DNA from: Betaproteobacteria bacterium
Lineage (GTDB): Bacteria > Pseudomonadota > Gammaproteobacteria > Burkholderiales > SG8-39
Length of the DNA: 58,561 nt
NCBI GenBank assembly: GCA_947466535.1
Contig: CANIEV010000004.1
Coordinates: 1 to 58,561 of the forward strand
Direction: 5' to 3'
Position numbers and translations under genes: made by a program. Position 1 is the first letter of the stretch. Each line of letters begins with the position of its first letter. Below, one piece after another: positions 51,174-58,561 of this stretch. The notes beneath the pieces were generated by a model that saw only the letters and a program-made list of their open reading frames with translations, made no database searches and was not told where the DNA came from.

Positions 51174-51626
51174 ATGGCTTCATTCACGCTGAACGGCAAG
51201 CCGGCGACGGTTGCAAGCGATGCCCAGACGATGCTTCTGTGGGCGCTGCGCGACGAGCTCGGCCTCACCGGAACCAAATACGGCTGCGGTGCGAGCCTGT
51301 GCGGCGCCTGCACCGTGCATGTCAACGGACGCGCGGTGCGTTCCTGCGTCACGCCACTGTCGGCGGTCGAGGGCAAGAAGGTCACCACGATCGAGGGACT
51401 GTCGCCGGAATCGAAGCACCCTCTGCAGCAGGCGTGGGTGGATCAGGCGGTGCCGCAGTGCGGCTACTGCCAGTCGGGCCAGATCATGAAGGCGGCCGAG
51501 CTTCTCTCGAAAACCAGAAAGCCTAGCCGTGCGCAGATCGTCTCGCACATGAACGGCAACATCTGCCGCTGCGGTACCTATCACCGCATCATCGCGGCGA
51601 TCGAACAAGCCTCGAAGGGAGCCTGA
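51174..51626 (+). CDS. (2Fe-2S) small subunit of a molybdenum hydroxylase
   Basis: 150 residues with all eight cluster cysteines: the plant-type ferredoxin set YGCGASLCGAC (Cys38, 43, 46) with Cys58, and the second cluster QCGYCQSG (Cys96, 99) with NICRCG (Cys131, 133). This is the two-cluster small subunit of two-component enzymes like isoquinoline 1-oxidoreductase or aldehyde dehydrogenase, with no FAD subunit. It passes electrons from the Mo centre to a membrane acceptor. GAGGAGGAG precedes ATG 51174. Three bases separate it from the large subunit. Confidence 0.93.
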   Translation: MASFTLNGKPATVASDAQTMLLWALRDELGLTGTKYGCGASLCGACTVHVNGRAVRSCVTPLSAVEGKKVTTIEGLSPESKHPLQQAWVDQAVPQCGYCQSGQIMKAAELLSKTRKPSRAQIVSHMNGNICRCGTYHRIIAAIEQASKGA

Positions 51627-51629
51627 GCC

Positions 51630-53888
51630 ATGAACGCGCGCATCAAAAGCACGGCTCCTGAATTGCAGGCCACCGAAGTTCATGAAACCCAGAGCGGCAT
51701 GACCCGCCGCAGCTTCCTCGCCTCGATGGGAGGTCTCGCCTTCTGCGCCGCGGTCGGCAGTGACGGCATCCGCCTGATGTCGCAGGCGCAGGCGAACGCC
51801 ATGGCGAATGCCTTCGTCACGCCCTGGGTGCGGATCGCACCCGATGGCACCGTCACCATTCTCACCGCCGGGGCCGAGATGGGGCAGGGGACGATGACCT
51901 CGCTGCCGCTGATTCTCGCCGAGGAGATGGACGCGGACTGGTCGAAGGTGAAACTCGAATGGGCACCGCCGGAGCCGGAGAAATACGGCTATCCGAATCC
52001 CTCGGGGGCGGCGGGAAGGCAGATGTGGATCGTAGGCAGCCGGGCGGTGCAGTTGTATTACCCGCAGCTTCGCATCGCCGGTGCGCAGGTGCGCAAGGTG
52101 CTGGTTGCCAATGCTGCGCAGAAATGGGGCGTCGACGCGGCGTTGCTCCGGACCGAACCCGGATTCGTGGTCAACCCGGCCAACGGCCAGCGGCTCGGAT
52201 ACGGCGAAATTGCCGCATTCGGCGAAGTGCCGGGGACTCTGCCCGCGGTCGACCCGAAGGAGCTCAAGCAAAGGAAGGACTTCCGTCTTATCGGCAAGTC
52301 CGTGCCGCGACGCGACATTCCGTCAAAGGTCAACGGCAGCGCGCAGTTCGCGATGGACGTTCGATTGCCCGGTATGGTGTATGCGTCGAGTCTGCATTCG
52401 CCGGTCCACGATGCACAGCGCAAGGTCTGGGAGGTGACGGGACTTGCTGCGTCGGCCGAGCCCGAGTCCTGGAACGAGGAGGAAGTCAGGCGCATGTCCG
52501 GTGTGATCGCGGTGGTCAAGCTGCCCAATGCGATCGCGGTGGTGGCCGACAGCTTCGCCAGCGCGCGCGTGGCACGCGGTGCGCTCAAGGTCAACTGGAA
52601 AAAGGCCAAGGCCGAAGGCTTTGATTCCGAGCGGGCCCTGGAGGACTATCGGCGCGTGCAGGACGATGCCACCGCACAGGTGGCGAAGATCGATGCGAAA
52701 GGCGATGTGCAGGCGGCGTTCGCTTCTGCAGCCAGAACCTACAAGACCGAATTCCGCGGCGACTACGCGTATCACGCGCAGATGGAACCGCTCAATGCCG
52801 TGGTTCGCATCAACGAAGCGGGCGATCGGGTCGAAGTGTGGGAAGGTAGCCAGCAGCCCGATGACTCGGTCAGTGCGGTGGCCACTGCACTTGGCATGAA
52901 GCCGGAGCAGGTGAGCTTCAACCAGTGCTTCATGGGAGGCGGTTTCGGCAGGCGCACGCTGGGCGATTACGTTGCCGAGTGCGCGTTGATCGCCAAGGCG
53001 GTGCGGCGTCCGGTCAAGTTGATCTGGACCCGCGAGGAGGACATGGCCCAGGGCATGTTCCGGCCGCAGTCGTTCCAGCGGCTGGAAGCCGCCACCGACG
53101 CCTCGGGCAAGGTGACCGGCTGGAAGCACAGCGTGGTCGGAGATGGCGAAGGCCTGCTCGCAAGCGGTATGCGGCCTTTCTATTACGGCATTCCGAATCA
53201 GCTGATCGAGCGCCGTGGCGTATCGCACGGCGTCAAGGTCAAGCACTGGCGCGCGGTCGGACATGTAACCAATACGTTCGCGATCGAGAGCATGGTCGAC
53301 CAGATCGCGCTCGACCAGGGCATGGATCCGCTGCAGTTCCGCTTCGAGCGCATGAACGCGACACCCAAGGCGCGCCGGGTGTTCGATGCGCTCGCGCAGA
53401 TGGTGGATCTCAAGGCGAAGCGCCCTGCAGGACGAGCGATCGGTGTTTCGATATCCGATCGCTCGGGCTCGCTCGGCGCCGGCGCGGTGGAGGTTTCGCT
53501 CAACCGCAAGACCGGAAAGATCCGCGTGCACAAGGTCTGGGTTGCGATCGACGGCGGCGTGATCGTGCAGCCCGAGGCGGCACTCCATAACATCGAGAGC
53601 GGCATCATCTACGGAATCTCCGGCATCCTGCACGAGCGCGTGACGATCAAGGAGGGCGCGGTGCAGCAGTCGAACTTCCATGACTACAACGTCATGCGCA
53701 TGGCCGACCTGCCCGAGGAGATGAACGTCAGGTTCGTCGATGTAGACACCCGGCCGACCGGCCTGGGCGAAATCGGCACGCCGTTCCTTGGTGCGGCCAT
53801 CGCCAATGCCGTGGTACGGCTCACCGGCAAGCGGCTGACGCACCTGCCGTTCACGCCCGACAGGGTGCTTGCGACGCTGAAGGCCTAG
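51630..53888 (+). CDS. Molybdopterin-binding large subunit of a molybdenum hydroxylase (IorB/xanthine dehydrogenase family), Tat-exported
   Basis: 752 residues. MTRRSFLASMGGLAFCAAVG near residue 20 is a twin-arginine signal, so the pair acts in the periplasm or at its membrane face. The molybdopterin and substrate blocks FMGGGFGRRTLGDYVAE near 432, GAEMGQGTMTSLPLILAEE near 78 and the C-terminal GLGEIGTPFLGAAIANAV near 708 identify the aldehyde/isoquinoline-oxidoreductase-type beta subunit. It hydroxylates an aldehyde or N-heterocycle with water. A heterocycle substrate would fit the region 4 genes, but it is 18 kb away. A terminator follows. Accessory maturation gene not in the window. Confidence 0.92.
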   Translation: MNARIKSTAPELQATEVHETQSGMTRRSFLASMGGLAFCAAVGSDGIRLMSQAQANAMANAFVTPWVRIAPDGTVTILTAGAEMGQGTMTSLPLILAEEMDADWSKVKLEWAPPEPEKYGYPNPSGAAGRQMWIVGSRAVQLYYPQLRIAGAQVRKVLVANAAQKWGVDAALLRTEPGFVVNPANGQRLGYGEIAAFGEVPGTLPAVDPKELKQRKDFRLIGKSVPRRDIPSKVNGSAQFAMDVRLPGMVYASSLHSPVHDAQRKVWEVTGLAASAEPESWNEEEVRRMSGVIAVVKLPNAIAVVADSFASARVARGALKVNWKKAKAEGFDSERALEDYRRVQDDATAQVAKIDAKGDVQAAFASAARTYKTEFRGDYAYHAQMEPLNAVVRINEAGDRVEVWEGSQQPDDSVSAVATALGMKPEQVSFNQCFMGGGFGRRTLGDYVAECALIAKAVRRPVKLIWTREEDMAQGMFRPQSFQRLEAATDASGKVTGWKHSVVGDGEGLLASGMRPFYYGIPNQLIERRGVSHGVKVKHWRAVGHVTNTFAIESMVDQIALDQGMDPLQFRFERMNATPKARRVFDALAQMVDLKAKRPAGRAIGVSISDRSGSLGAGAVEVSLNRKTGKIRVHKVWVAIDGGVIVQPEAALHNIESGIIYGISGILHERVTIKEGAVQQSNFHDYNVMRMADLPEEMNVRFVDVDTRPTGLGEIGTPFLGAAIANAVVRLTGKRLTHLPFTPDRVLATLKA

Positions 53889-53907
53889 CCGGGCAATTGG
53901 TCCACGG

Positions 53908-53945
53908 GCGCGACGGGCAGATTTCCGTCGCGCCGCCGTTTTTGG
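53908..53945 (+). terminator. Rho-independent terminator after the molybdenum hydroxylase
   Basis: GGCGCGACGG (53908-53917) pairs exactly with CCGTCGCGCC (53926-53935) around an 8-base loop and is followed by GCCGTTTTTG. It is 20 bases past the stop. Confidence 0.85.
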
Positions 53946-54004
53946 GCGGGTGCTGTTCGCTAGCGCGCCGTCCGCCCGGGCGCGGGAGTCGATAGACTTG
54001 GGCG

Positions 54005-55837
54005 ATGCCTGCATCCGGTCTTCCTGGCGAAAAACCTCCGCGCGCGCATCCCGGTCAGTTGCGCCGGCTGGTGTCCTATCTTGTTCCGTACAAGTCCCGC
54101 CTTGCGGTTGCGCTGGTCGCGCTGCTGATCGCCGCCGGCTGCGTGCTCGCGCTCGGGCAGGGCCTGCGGCATGTGGTGGACTCGGGTTTTGCGAGCGGCG
54201 ATCCGAAAATGCTGGATGGCGCGCTTGCGGCGGTGGTGGCGCTTGCCTGCCTGCTTGCGCTTTCGACGTTTGCACGCTTCTACCTGATGATGACCACCGG
54301 CGAGCGCATCGTCACCGATCTTCGCCGGGCGGTGTTCTCGCACATCCTCACGCTCTCGCCTACATTCTTCGACACCGCGCGTTCGGGCGAACTGGTGTCG
54401 CGCCTGTCGAACGACACCACGCAATTGCAGCAGGTGATCGGCTTCGGCATTTCGATGTTCCTGCGCAACCTCCTGATGATGGTGGGTGCGGCGGTGCTGC
54501 TGTTCATCACCAGCCCGAAACTCGCCGCGTTTATCGTGCTTGGCGTGCCGGCGGTGCTGATTCCCATCCTGATCGTCGGCCGCCGAGTGAGGCGGCTTTC
54601 GCGCGAGAGCCAGGACAGGGTGGCGGATGTGTCGGCGTATGCGGATGAGGCGATCCACGAGGTGCGCACGGTGCAGGCCTATGCGCACGAGGACGCCGAC
54701 CGGCAGCGCTTTGGCGATCACGCGGAGGCCGCCTACAAATCCGGCGTGCGGCGGATCGCGGTGAAGGCCTCGCTGATCGCGGTGGTGATGCTGATCGGAT
54801 TCTGCGCGGTCGGTCTGATTCTCTGGGTGGGCGGGCATGACGTGATCGCCGGTCGTCTCACCGCGGGACAGCTTTCGGCCTTCGTGTTCTACGCGGCGGT
54901 GGTGGCGAGCGGCGCAGGGACGGTGTCGGAAATCTGGGGCGAGATCCAGCGTGCCGCGGGTGCGACCGAGCGCCTGATGGACCTGCTCGAAACCGAACCC
55001 GGGATTCGCGCGCCCGCGTCGCCTTTGGCGCTGCCCGCGCGCCTGAGAGGCGAGATCCGCATCGAGCGGGTGAATTTCGCCTACCCGACGCGCCTGGATG
55101 CACCCGCGCTGCACGATCTTTCGTTCGAGGTGCATTCGGGTGAGCGGATCGCGCTGGTCGGGCCTTCGGGCGCGGGCAAGAGCACCGTGTTCGGCCTGCT
55201 GCTCCGCTTCTACGACCCGCAGAGCGGGCGCATCACCATCGACGGCATCGACGTTGCCGGCTGCGATCCGCGCGCGTTGCGGCGGCAGATCGCACTGGTG
55301 CCGCAGGATCCGGTGATTTTTGCCGCGACCCTGGCGGACAACGTGCGCTACGGCCGGCCCGATGCGAGCTTCGACGAGGTGCGCGCGGCGTGCGAGGCGG
55401 CGCATGCGCTGGAATTCATCGAGCGCCTGCCCGAGGGCTCCGAGACGCAGCTTGGCGAGCGCGGCGTGCGCCTTTCGGGCGGGCAGCGACAGCGCATCGC
55501 GATCGCACGGGCGCTGCTCGCCGACCGGCCTATCCTGCTGCTGGACGAGGCGACAAGTTCGCTTGATGCCGAGAGCGAGCGCAAGGTGGCGCAGGCGCTC
55601 GAGCGACTCGAGCACGGCCGCACCACGATCGTGATCGCGCACCGCCTCTCGACGGTGAAGCACGCGGACCGGATCGTGGTGATCGACCACGGGCGGGTGC
55701 ATGCGGTGGGCACGCATGACGAACTGATGCGCGCGGGCGGCCTGTATGCCGAACTTGCGCGGCTGCAGTTTCTGAACGAGGCGCCCGACGAGCCGAATGC
55801 CGTCGCAGGCGGGCACGACGTCGCGCTCGTTTCGTAA
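54005..55837 (+). CDS. MsbA-related ABC exporter, fused membrane and ATPase half-transporter
   Basis: 610 residues. Six hydrophobic helices lie in about 30-310 (ABC transporter type 1 domain). The ATPase domain has Walker A GPSGAGKST (386-394), signature LSGGQRQRIAIARAL (490-504), Walker B ILLLDEATSSLD and H-loop IAHRLST. It forms a homodimeric exporter like MsbA or LapB-type lipid/drug exporters. The start lacks an MsbA-type long leader. It is 19 bases ahead of an AbrB-type gene. Substrate unknown. Confidence 0.9.
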   Translation: MPASGLPGEKPPRAHPGQLRRLVSYLVPYKSRLAVALVALLIAAGCVLALGQGLRHVVDSGFASGDPKMLDGALAAVVALACLLALSTFARFYLMMTTGERIVTDLRRAVFSHILTLSPTFFDTARSGELVSRLSNDTTQLQQVIGFGISMFLRNLLMMVGAAVLLFITSPKLAAFIVLGVPAVLIPILIVGRRVRRLSRESQDRVADVSAYADEAIHEVRTVQAYAHEDADRQRFGDHAEAAYKSGVRRIAVKASLIAVVMLIGFCAVGLILWVGGHDVIAGRLTAGQLSAFVFYAAVVASGAGTVSEIWGEIQRAAGATERLMDLLETEPGIRAPASPLALPARLRGEIRIERVNFAYPTRLDAPALHDLSFEVHSGERIALVGPSGAGKSTVFGLLLRFYDPQSGRITIDGIDVAGCDPRALRRQIALVPQDPVIFAATLADNVRYGRPDASFDEVRAACEAAHALEFIERLPEGSETQLGERGVRLSGGQRQRIAIARALLADRPILLLDEATSSLDAESERKVAQALERLEHGRTTIVIAHRLSTVKHADRIVVIDHGRVHAVGTHDELMRAGGLYAELARLQFLNEAPDEPNAVAGGHDVALVS

Positions 55838-55855
55838 CCGCAAGCGCACGAAAGC

Positions 55856-56941
55856 ATGACGGGAAAAACCGGCAGGGGATGGACGCGGCTGAGCCGGGCT
55901 CAGCTTCGCAGTCTCGCGGAAACCCTGCTGATCGGTCTTGCAGGCGGCGCGCTTGCGAACGCGCTGCACCTGCCCGCGGCCTGGCTGACCGGCTCGATGC
56001 TGGCCGTCGCGATCGCGGCGATCCGGCATCGCCCGATGTTCATTCCCTATCGCGCGGCGCAGGGCTCGTTCGTGGTGATGGGGCTCGCGATAGGCGCGAT
56101 GGTCACCCCCGAGACCCTGCGCGGCATCGTGACCTGGCCACTCAGCATCGCGATGCTGATCATCGCCATGCTCTCGATCATCGCCGGCACGAGCTGGTAC
56201 CTGCGCAGGGTGCACGGCATCGACCCGATGTCGGCGATGCTCGCTGCTTTTCCCGGGAGCATGGCCCAGGTGCTGGTGCTGTCCGCGCACAACGGTGTCG
56301 ATGCCCGCGCGGTGGCGGTGATCCAGTCGCTGCGGGTTCTGGTCCTGTCGATCAGCATGCCCTATGCGGTCCTGCTGTTCGGCGTAGGTGAGCCCACCAC
56401 GATCGCAACGGTGCCGGGGCGGCATGACGGCTCGCCGATGGAAATCGTGCTGCTGCTCGTGCTGTGCGCGGGTGGCGCGTGGCTGCTGCGGCGCCTGCGT
56501 TTCCCCGGAGGCCTGGTGCTGGGTTCGATGCTGTGCGCGGTCGCGCTCTACGGCAGCGGCGTGGTGAGCGCGGTCGTGCCGCAATGGATGGTGATCGCGG
56601 TGATGGTGACGACCGGTGCGATCACCGGATCGCGCTTTGCCAACACCGATGCGGCGGTGCTGAAGCGGCTTTTCATCGCGGCGATCGGATCGTTGTTCGT
56701 CGCCACTGCGATCGCAGCGGCATTCGCGATTGCGACATCGATGATGGTATCGGTTCGCACCGCCGACCTGGTGCTTGCGTTTTCGCCGGGGGCGCTGGAT
56801 GTGAACCTGCTGCTTGCGATCGCGCTCGGCCTCGACCCGATCTACATAGGTGCGCACCATGTCGCGCGCGTCACTTTCGTTTCCTTCTGTCTGCCGATTC
56901 TGATTCGCGCTGCACAGCGAAGGGCGAAGAGGAAACTTTAA
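55856..56941 (+). CDS. AbrB family membrane protein (putative ammonia monooxygenase/AbrB duplication family)
   Basis: 361 residues, about 10 hydrophobic helices in two internally similar halves: LIGLAGGALANALHLPAAWLTGSMLAV near 25 and FPGGLVLGSMLCAVALYGSGV near 219 (read in parts). Despite older names, this AbrB duplication family has a transporter-like appearance and no known substrate. FPGSMAQVLVLSAHNGVD near 137 is a conserved loop. ATG 55856 is the first plausible start after the exporter gene. The stop is followed at once by the second 70-bp dispersed element. Confidence 0.83.
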   Translation: MTGKTGRGWTRLSRAQLRSLAETLLIGLAGGALANALHLPAAWLTGSMLAVAIAAIRHRPMFIPYRAAQGSFVVMGLAIGAMVTPETLRGIVTWPLSIAMLIIAMLSIIAGTSWYLRRVHGIDPMSAMLAAFPGSMAQVLVLSAHNGVDARAVAVIQSLRVLVLSISMPYAVLLFGVGEPTTIATVPGRHDGSPMEIVLLLVLCAGGAWLLRRLRFPGGLVLGSMLCAVALYGSGVVSAVVPQWMVIAVMVTTGAITGSRFANTDAAVLKRLFIAAIGSLFVATAIAAAFAIATSMMVSVRTADLVLAFSPGALDVNLLLAIALGLDPIYIGAHHVARVTFVSFCLPILIRAAQRRAKRKL

Positions 56942-56947
56942 AAGTTA

Positions 56948-57017
56948 AACTTTCCGGTTTCCAGAGGTCCAGCTGGTGCGGGAAAGCGGTGAAGTCTATT
57001 GCTAGAGTTAGCAATTT
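56948..57017. repeat. Dispersed 70-bp element, copy 2
   Basis: Gapless match to 6128-6197 at about 80 percent. It starts 6 bases after the AbrB-type stop and ends in TTGCTAGAGTTAGCAA. The stem arms are kept while the loop differs from copy 1, which fits selection for the hairpin. Confidence 0.75.
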
Positions 57018-57024
57018 ATCGGCA

Positions 57025-57198
57025 GAGATTGCCGCGTCGGGCGTTGCCCTCCTCGCAATGACGGGGTAGATGGCGTCATTGCGAGCGAAGCGACGCAATC
57101 TCTTTCAGCCCGAGCGAAGCGACGCAATCTCTTTCGGCCCGAGCGAAGCGACGCAATCTCTTTCGGCCCGAGCGAAGCGAAGCAATCTCCTCGGATGC
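57025..57198. repeat. REP-like element with four 29-bp tandem units
   Basis: An ATTGCGAG palindrome (arms near 57025-57064 and 57075-57102) runs into a tandem array of GAGCGAAGCGACGCAATCTC plus TTTC-A/G-GCCC, period 29, at 57083, 57112, 57141 and a partial 57170. This region, 56942-57210, holds no gene. Confidence 0.85.
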
Positions 57199-57210
57199 AG
57201 CGGGTCAGAG

Positions 57211-57582
57211 TCACGCCGTAGGAGGCGCGTTCAGCGGATGTCGCCGGTCAAAGATCGCTTCCGGTTCAGGCAGTTCGATCGCGAGCATCACCGAGGACAG
57301 GCTCTTGCCGTGCGGGTCGGTGGAGAGCGAGATCGTGACCCCGCCGCCCAGCACCTGCTCGAGCACGAAGTTGATCGCGCCCAGGCCGGGCAGGGGATAA
57401 CGCCGCACTTCGCCGCCCCGCATCTCGTTTCCCAGAATGCCGACGAATGCGGCGCGCACCCGTTCGACGGTGAGTTCTCGTTCGAGCAAGGGGTAGTCAT
57501 GCGGATCGTTGCAGATCACCGCGATGTTCAGCGTGTCGCCCTTGTCGCCGGCGCGGGCGTGGGCGATCTCGCGAAGCTTCAT
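57211..57582 (-). CDS. AtuA-associated C-terminal domain protein
   Basis: 123 residues. It begins LREIAHARAGDKGDTLNIAV, the conserved motif of the C-terminal domain found in AtuA-type proteins of acyclic terpene utilisation, and has LPGLGAINFVLEQVLGGGV. Elsewhere this domain is fused to the AtuA core; here it is separate and overlaps the core gene by four bases (57579-57582). It probably binds the core protein as a small subunit. The biochemical role of AtuA is not firmly known. Confidence 0.85.
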   Translation of the reverse strand: MKLREIAHARAGDKGDTLNIAVICNDPHDYPLLERELTVERVRAAFVGILGNEMRGGEVRRYPLPGLGAINFVLEQVLGGGVTISLSTDPHGKSLSSVMLAIELPEPEAIFDRRHPLNAPPTA

Positions 57583-58561
57583 GTGGCACCGTGCTGCAGG
57601 ACTTCAACCCGGGCTTCCACCGCCTCGCGCGGCACCAGCACCGAACGCACGCCGATGAGTTCGCGCACCTGCATGAAATCGCCTGAGCCGCCGTAGGGGC
57701 CGTTGGTGAGCAGTGTCTGCACTTCCTGCGCGAGTGCTTCCGCATCGCCTCGGCGCGCGCATCGCCCGGCAACGCGCAGCCGGATCTCGTAGGGATCGGC
57801 CGAGGGCGCGGACGCGGCGCCGTGCACCGCGGACAGGCCGATCAGGTCGACGCGAAGCGCCTCCGTTGCAATGCCGCGCTGCACGAGACGGCTTTTCACG
57901 ATCTCGCCCGCGAGCCGAGCGCGATCCGCTGCGCCGATACCGGCGTACGACACATGGCCTTCGCCGATGAAACCGGCGCGGTAGCCGACGCTTGCCTTGT
58001 AGGTCGCGGTGCGCGGACGCGCGCGTGCGCCGCTCACCGACACCCTATCGGGCGCGACCTGCGACATGCGCACGCCGCTGAAGTCCGCCACGCAGTCGGG
58101 CGTGATGTAGGCCGCGGGGTCGTGCACTTCGTAGAGCAACTGCTCCTTGCAGGTGGCAGGCGTCACCATCCCCCCGCTGCCGTCGCACTTGCCGATCGTG
58201 ACGCTGCCGTCCTCGCGGACATCGGCAAACGGAAAGCCGAGGCGGTCAAGATCGGGAACGTCCTTCACGCCCGGGTCGGCGAAATAGCCGCCGGTGACCT
58301 GGCCCGCGCATTCAAGCAGGTGTCCGGTGACGGTGGCTTGTCCCAGCTTCGAATAATCCTCCACGCCCCAGCCGAGACCGTGCAACTGGCAGGCGACAAA
58401 CAGCGACGGATCGGCAACGCGACCGGTGAGCACGAGGTCGGCGCCGGTGCGAAGCGCATCGAGGATGGCATCCGCGCCGAGATAGGCGTTCACCGAGACG
58501 AGCCTGTCGCCAAGCGACGAGACCGGCTCGCCCGTCTCCGGCATGACTAGATCAAGGCGGC
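57579..58561 (-). CDS. AtuA family core protein (DUF1446), cut by window edge
   Basis: The reading frame is open through the right edge, so the start lies outside; the ATG at 58544 is internal. Visible blocks are VSVNAYLGADAILDALRTG, LVLTGRVADPSLFVACQLHGLGWG (read in parts), AGQVTGGYFADPG and TVGKCDGSGGM-like VTIGKCDGSGGMVTPATC. The family occurs in citronellol/geraniol degradation (atu) and in many short-chain acyl clusters, often beside acyl-CoA carboxylase genes. Only the C-terminal 327 residues or so of the usual 400-450 core are present. Its companion domain is encoded separately downstream. Confidence 0.85.
   Translation of the reverse strand, partial: RLDLVMPETGEPVSSLGDRLVSVNAYLGADAILDALRTGADLVLTGRVADPSLFVACQLHGLGWGVEDYSKLGQATVTGHLLECAGQVTGGYFADPGVKDVPDLDRLGFPFADVREDGSVTIGKCDGSGGMVTPATCKEQLLYEVHDPAAYITPDCVADFSGVRMSQVAPDRVSVSGARARPRTATYKASVGYRAGFIGEGHVSYAGIGAADRARLAGEIVKSRLVQRGIATEALRVDLIGLSAVHGAASAPSADPYEIRLRVAGRCARRGDAEALAQEVQTLLTNGPYGGSGDFMQVRELIGVRSVLVPREAVEARVEVLQHGAT

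Noticed and set aside
57083-57198. 29-bp tandem units considered as a CRISPR array.
   Set aside because: Units abut directly with no unique spacers, and there are no cas genes.

Overview
The window is a GC-rich bacterial chromosome segment, most likely from a betaproteobacterium of the Burkholderiales. The evidence is four Bug-type (tripartite tricarboxylate transporter) receptor genes, a complete liv ABC operon, the three-subunit glycolate oxidase, and dense coding with ATGA stop/start overlaps. I see no rRNA, tRNA, CRISPR array, integrase or transposase. 51 protein genes are called. The first and last are cut by the window edges.

Layout. (1) 1-2071: a divergent pair, a truncated aryl-CoA-type flavin monooxygenase and an aryl-CoA ligase, separated by a perfect inverted-repeat operator. 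(2) 2099-9922: a cobalamin adenosyltransferase, then an arsenosugar-type cluster: ArsS radical SAM enzyme, a TVP38-dihydrolipoamide-dehydrogenase fusion, a DUF547 protein, two small glycosyltransferase-like proteins and a FAD oxidoreductase. A triplicated repeat cassette built from the ends of its two flanking genes sits inside this cluster. (3) 10276-13271: two tandem Bug receptors and a DMT-type permease. (4) 13287-32971: about 20 kb devoted to uptake and hydrolysis of cyclic amides or N-heterocycles. It holds livKHMGF, hyuB/hyuA, an ATZ/TRZ amidohydrolase, a TetR regulator, a divergent amidase, a Bug receptor, an ornithine-cyclodeaminase-like enzyme, two ring-opening (cyanuric acid/barbiturate type) amidohydrolases, a second ATZ/TRZ amidohydrolase and another Bug receptor. 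This is the best candidate for an undescribed pathway. (5) 33098-38795: paired atypical SDRs, a cupin, an SGNH lipoprotein, a SulP permease and an MFS transporter. (6) 39017-44973: C2 and C3 acid metabolism: hydroxypyruvate isomerase-like protein, tartronate semialdehyde reductase and glycolate oxidase GlcD, GlcE, GlcF. (7) 45091-50925: MAPEG protein, a cupin/RuBisCO-like protein pair (likely the methylthioadenosine-isoprenoid shunt), an acyl-CoA-dehydrogenase-fold monooxygenase, a BT1-type transporter and YchJ. (8) 51174-58561: a two-subunit molybdenum hydroxylase, an ABC exporter, an AbrB-type membrane protein and a split AtuA gene pair.

How region 4 may work: ABC and Bug receptors capture a nitrogen heterocycle; ATZ/TRZ enzymes remove exocyclic amino groups; ATP-dependent HyuAB and the Toblerone-fold hydrolases open rings; the amidase cleaves the resulting ureido or amide acid. 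TetR and two ATATTGC/GCAATAT dyads are placed to control the divergent promoters. The substrate cannot be read from sequence.

The intergenic space is rich in dispersed repeats. There are at least six kinds: REP-like ATTGCGAG palindromes, a gapless 70-bp element present twice, a gapless 80-bp element present twice, post-stop AAGGGGGC hairpins present four times, a CCAAGACG large inverted repeat, and 30-bp tandem direct repeats at two loci.
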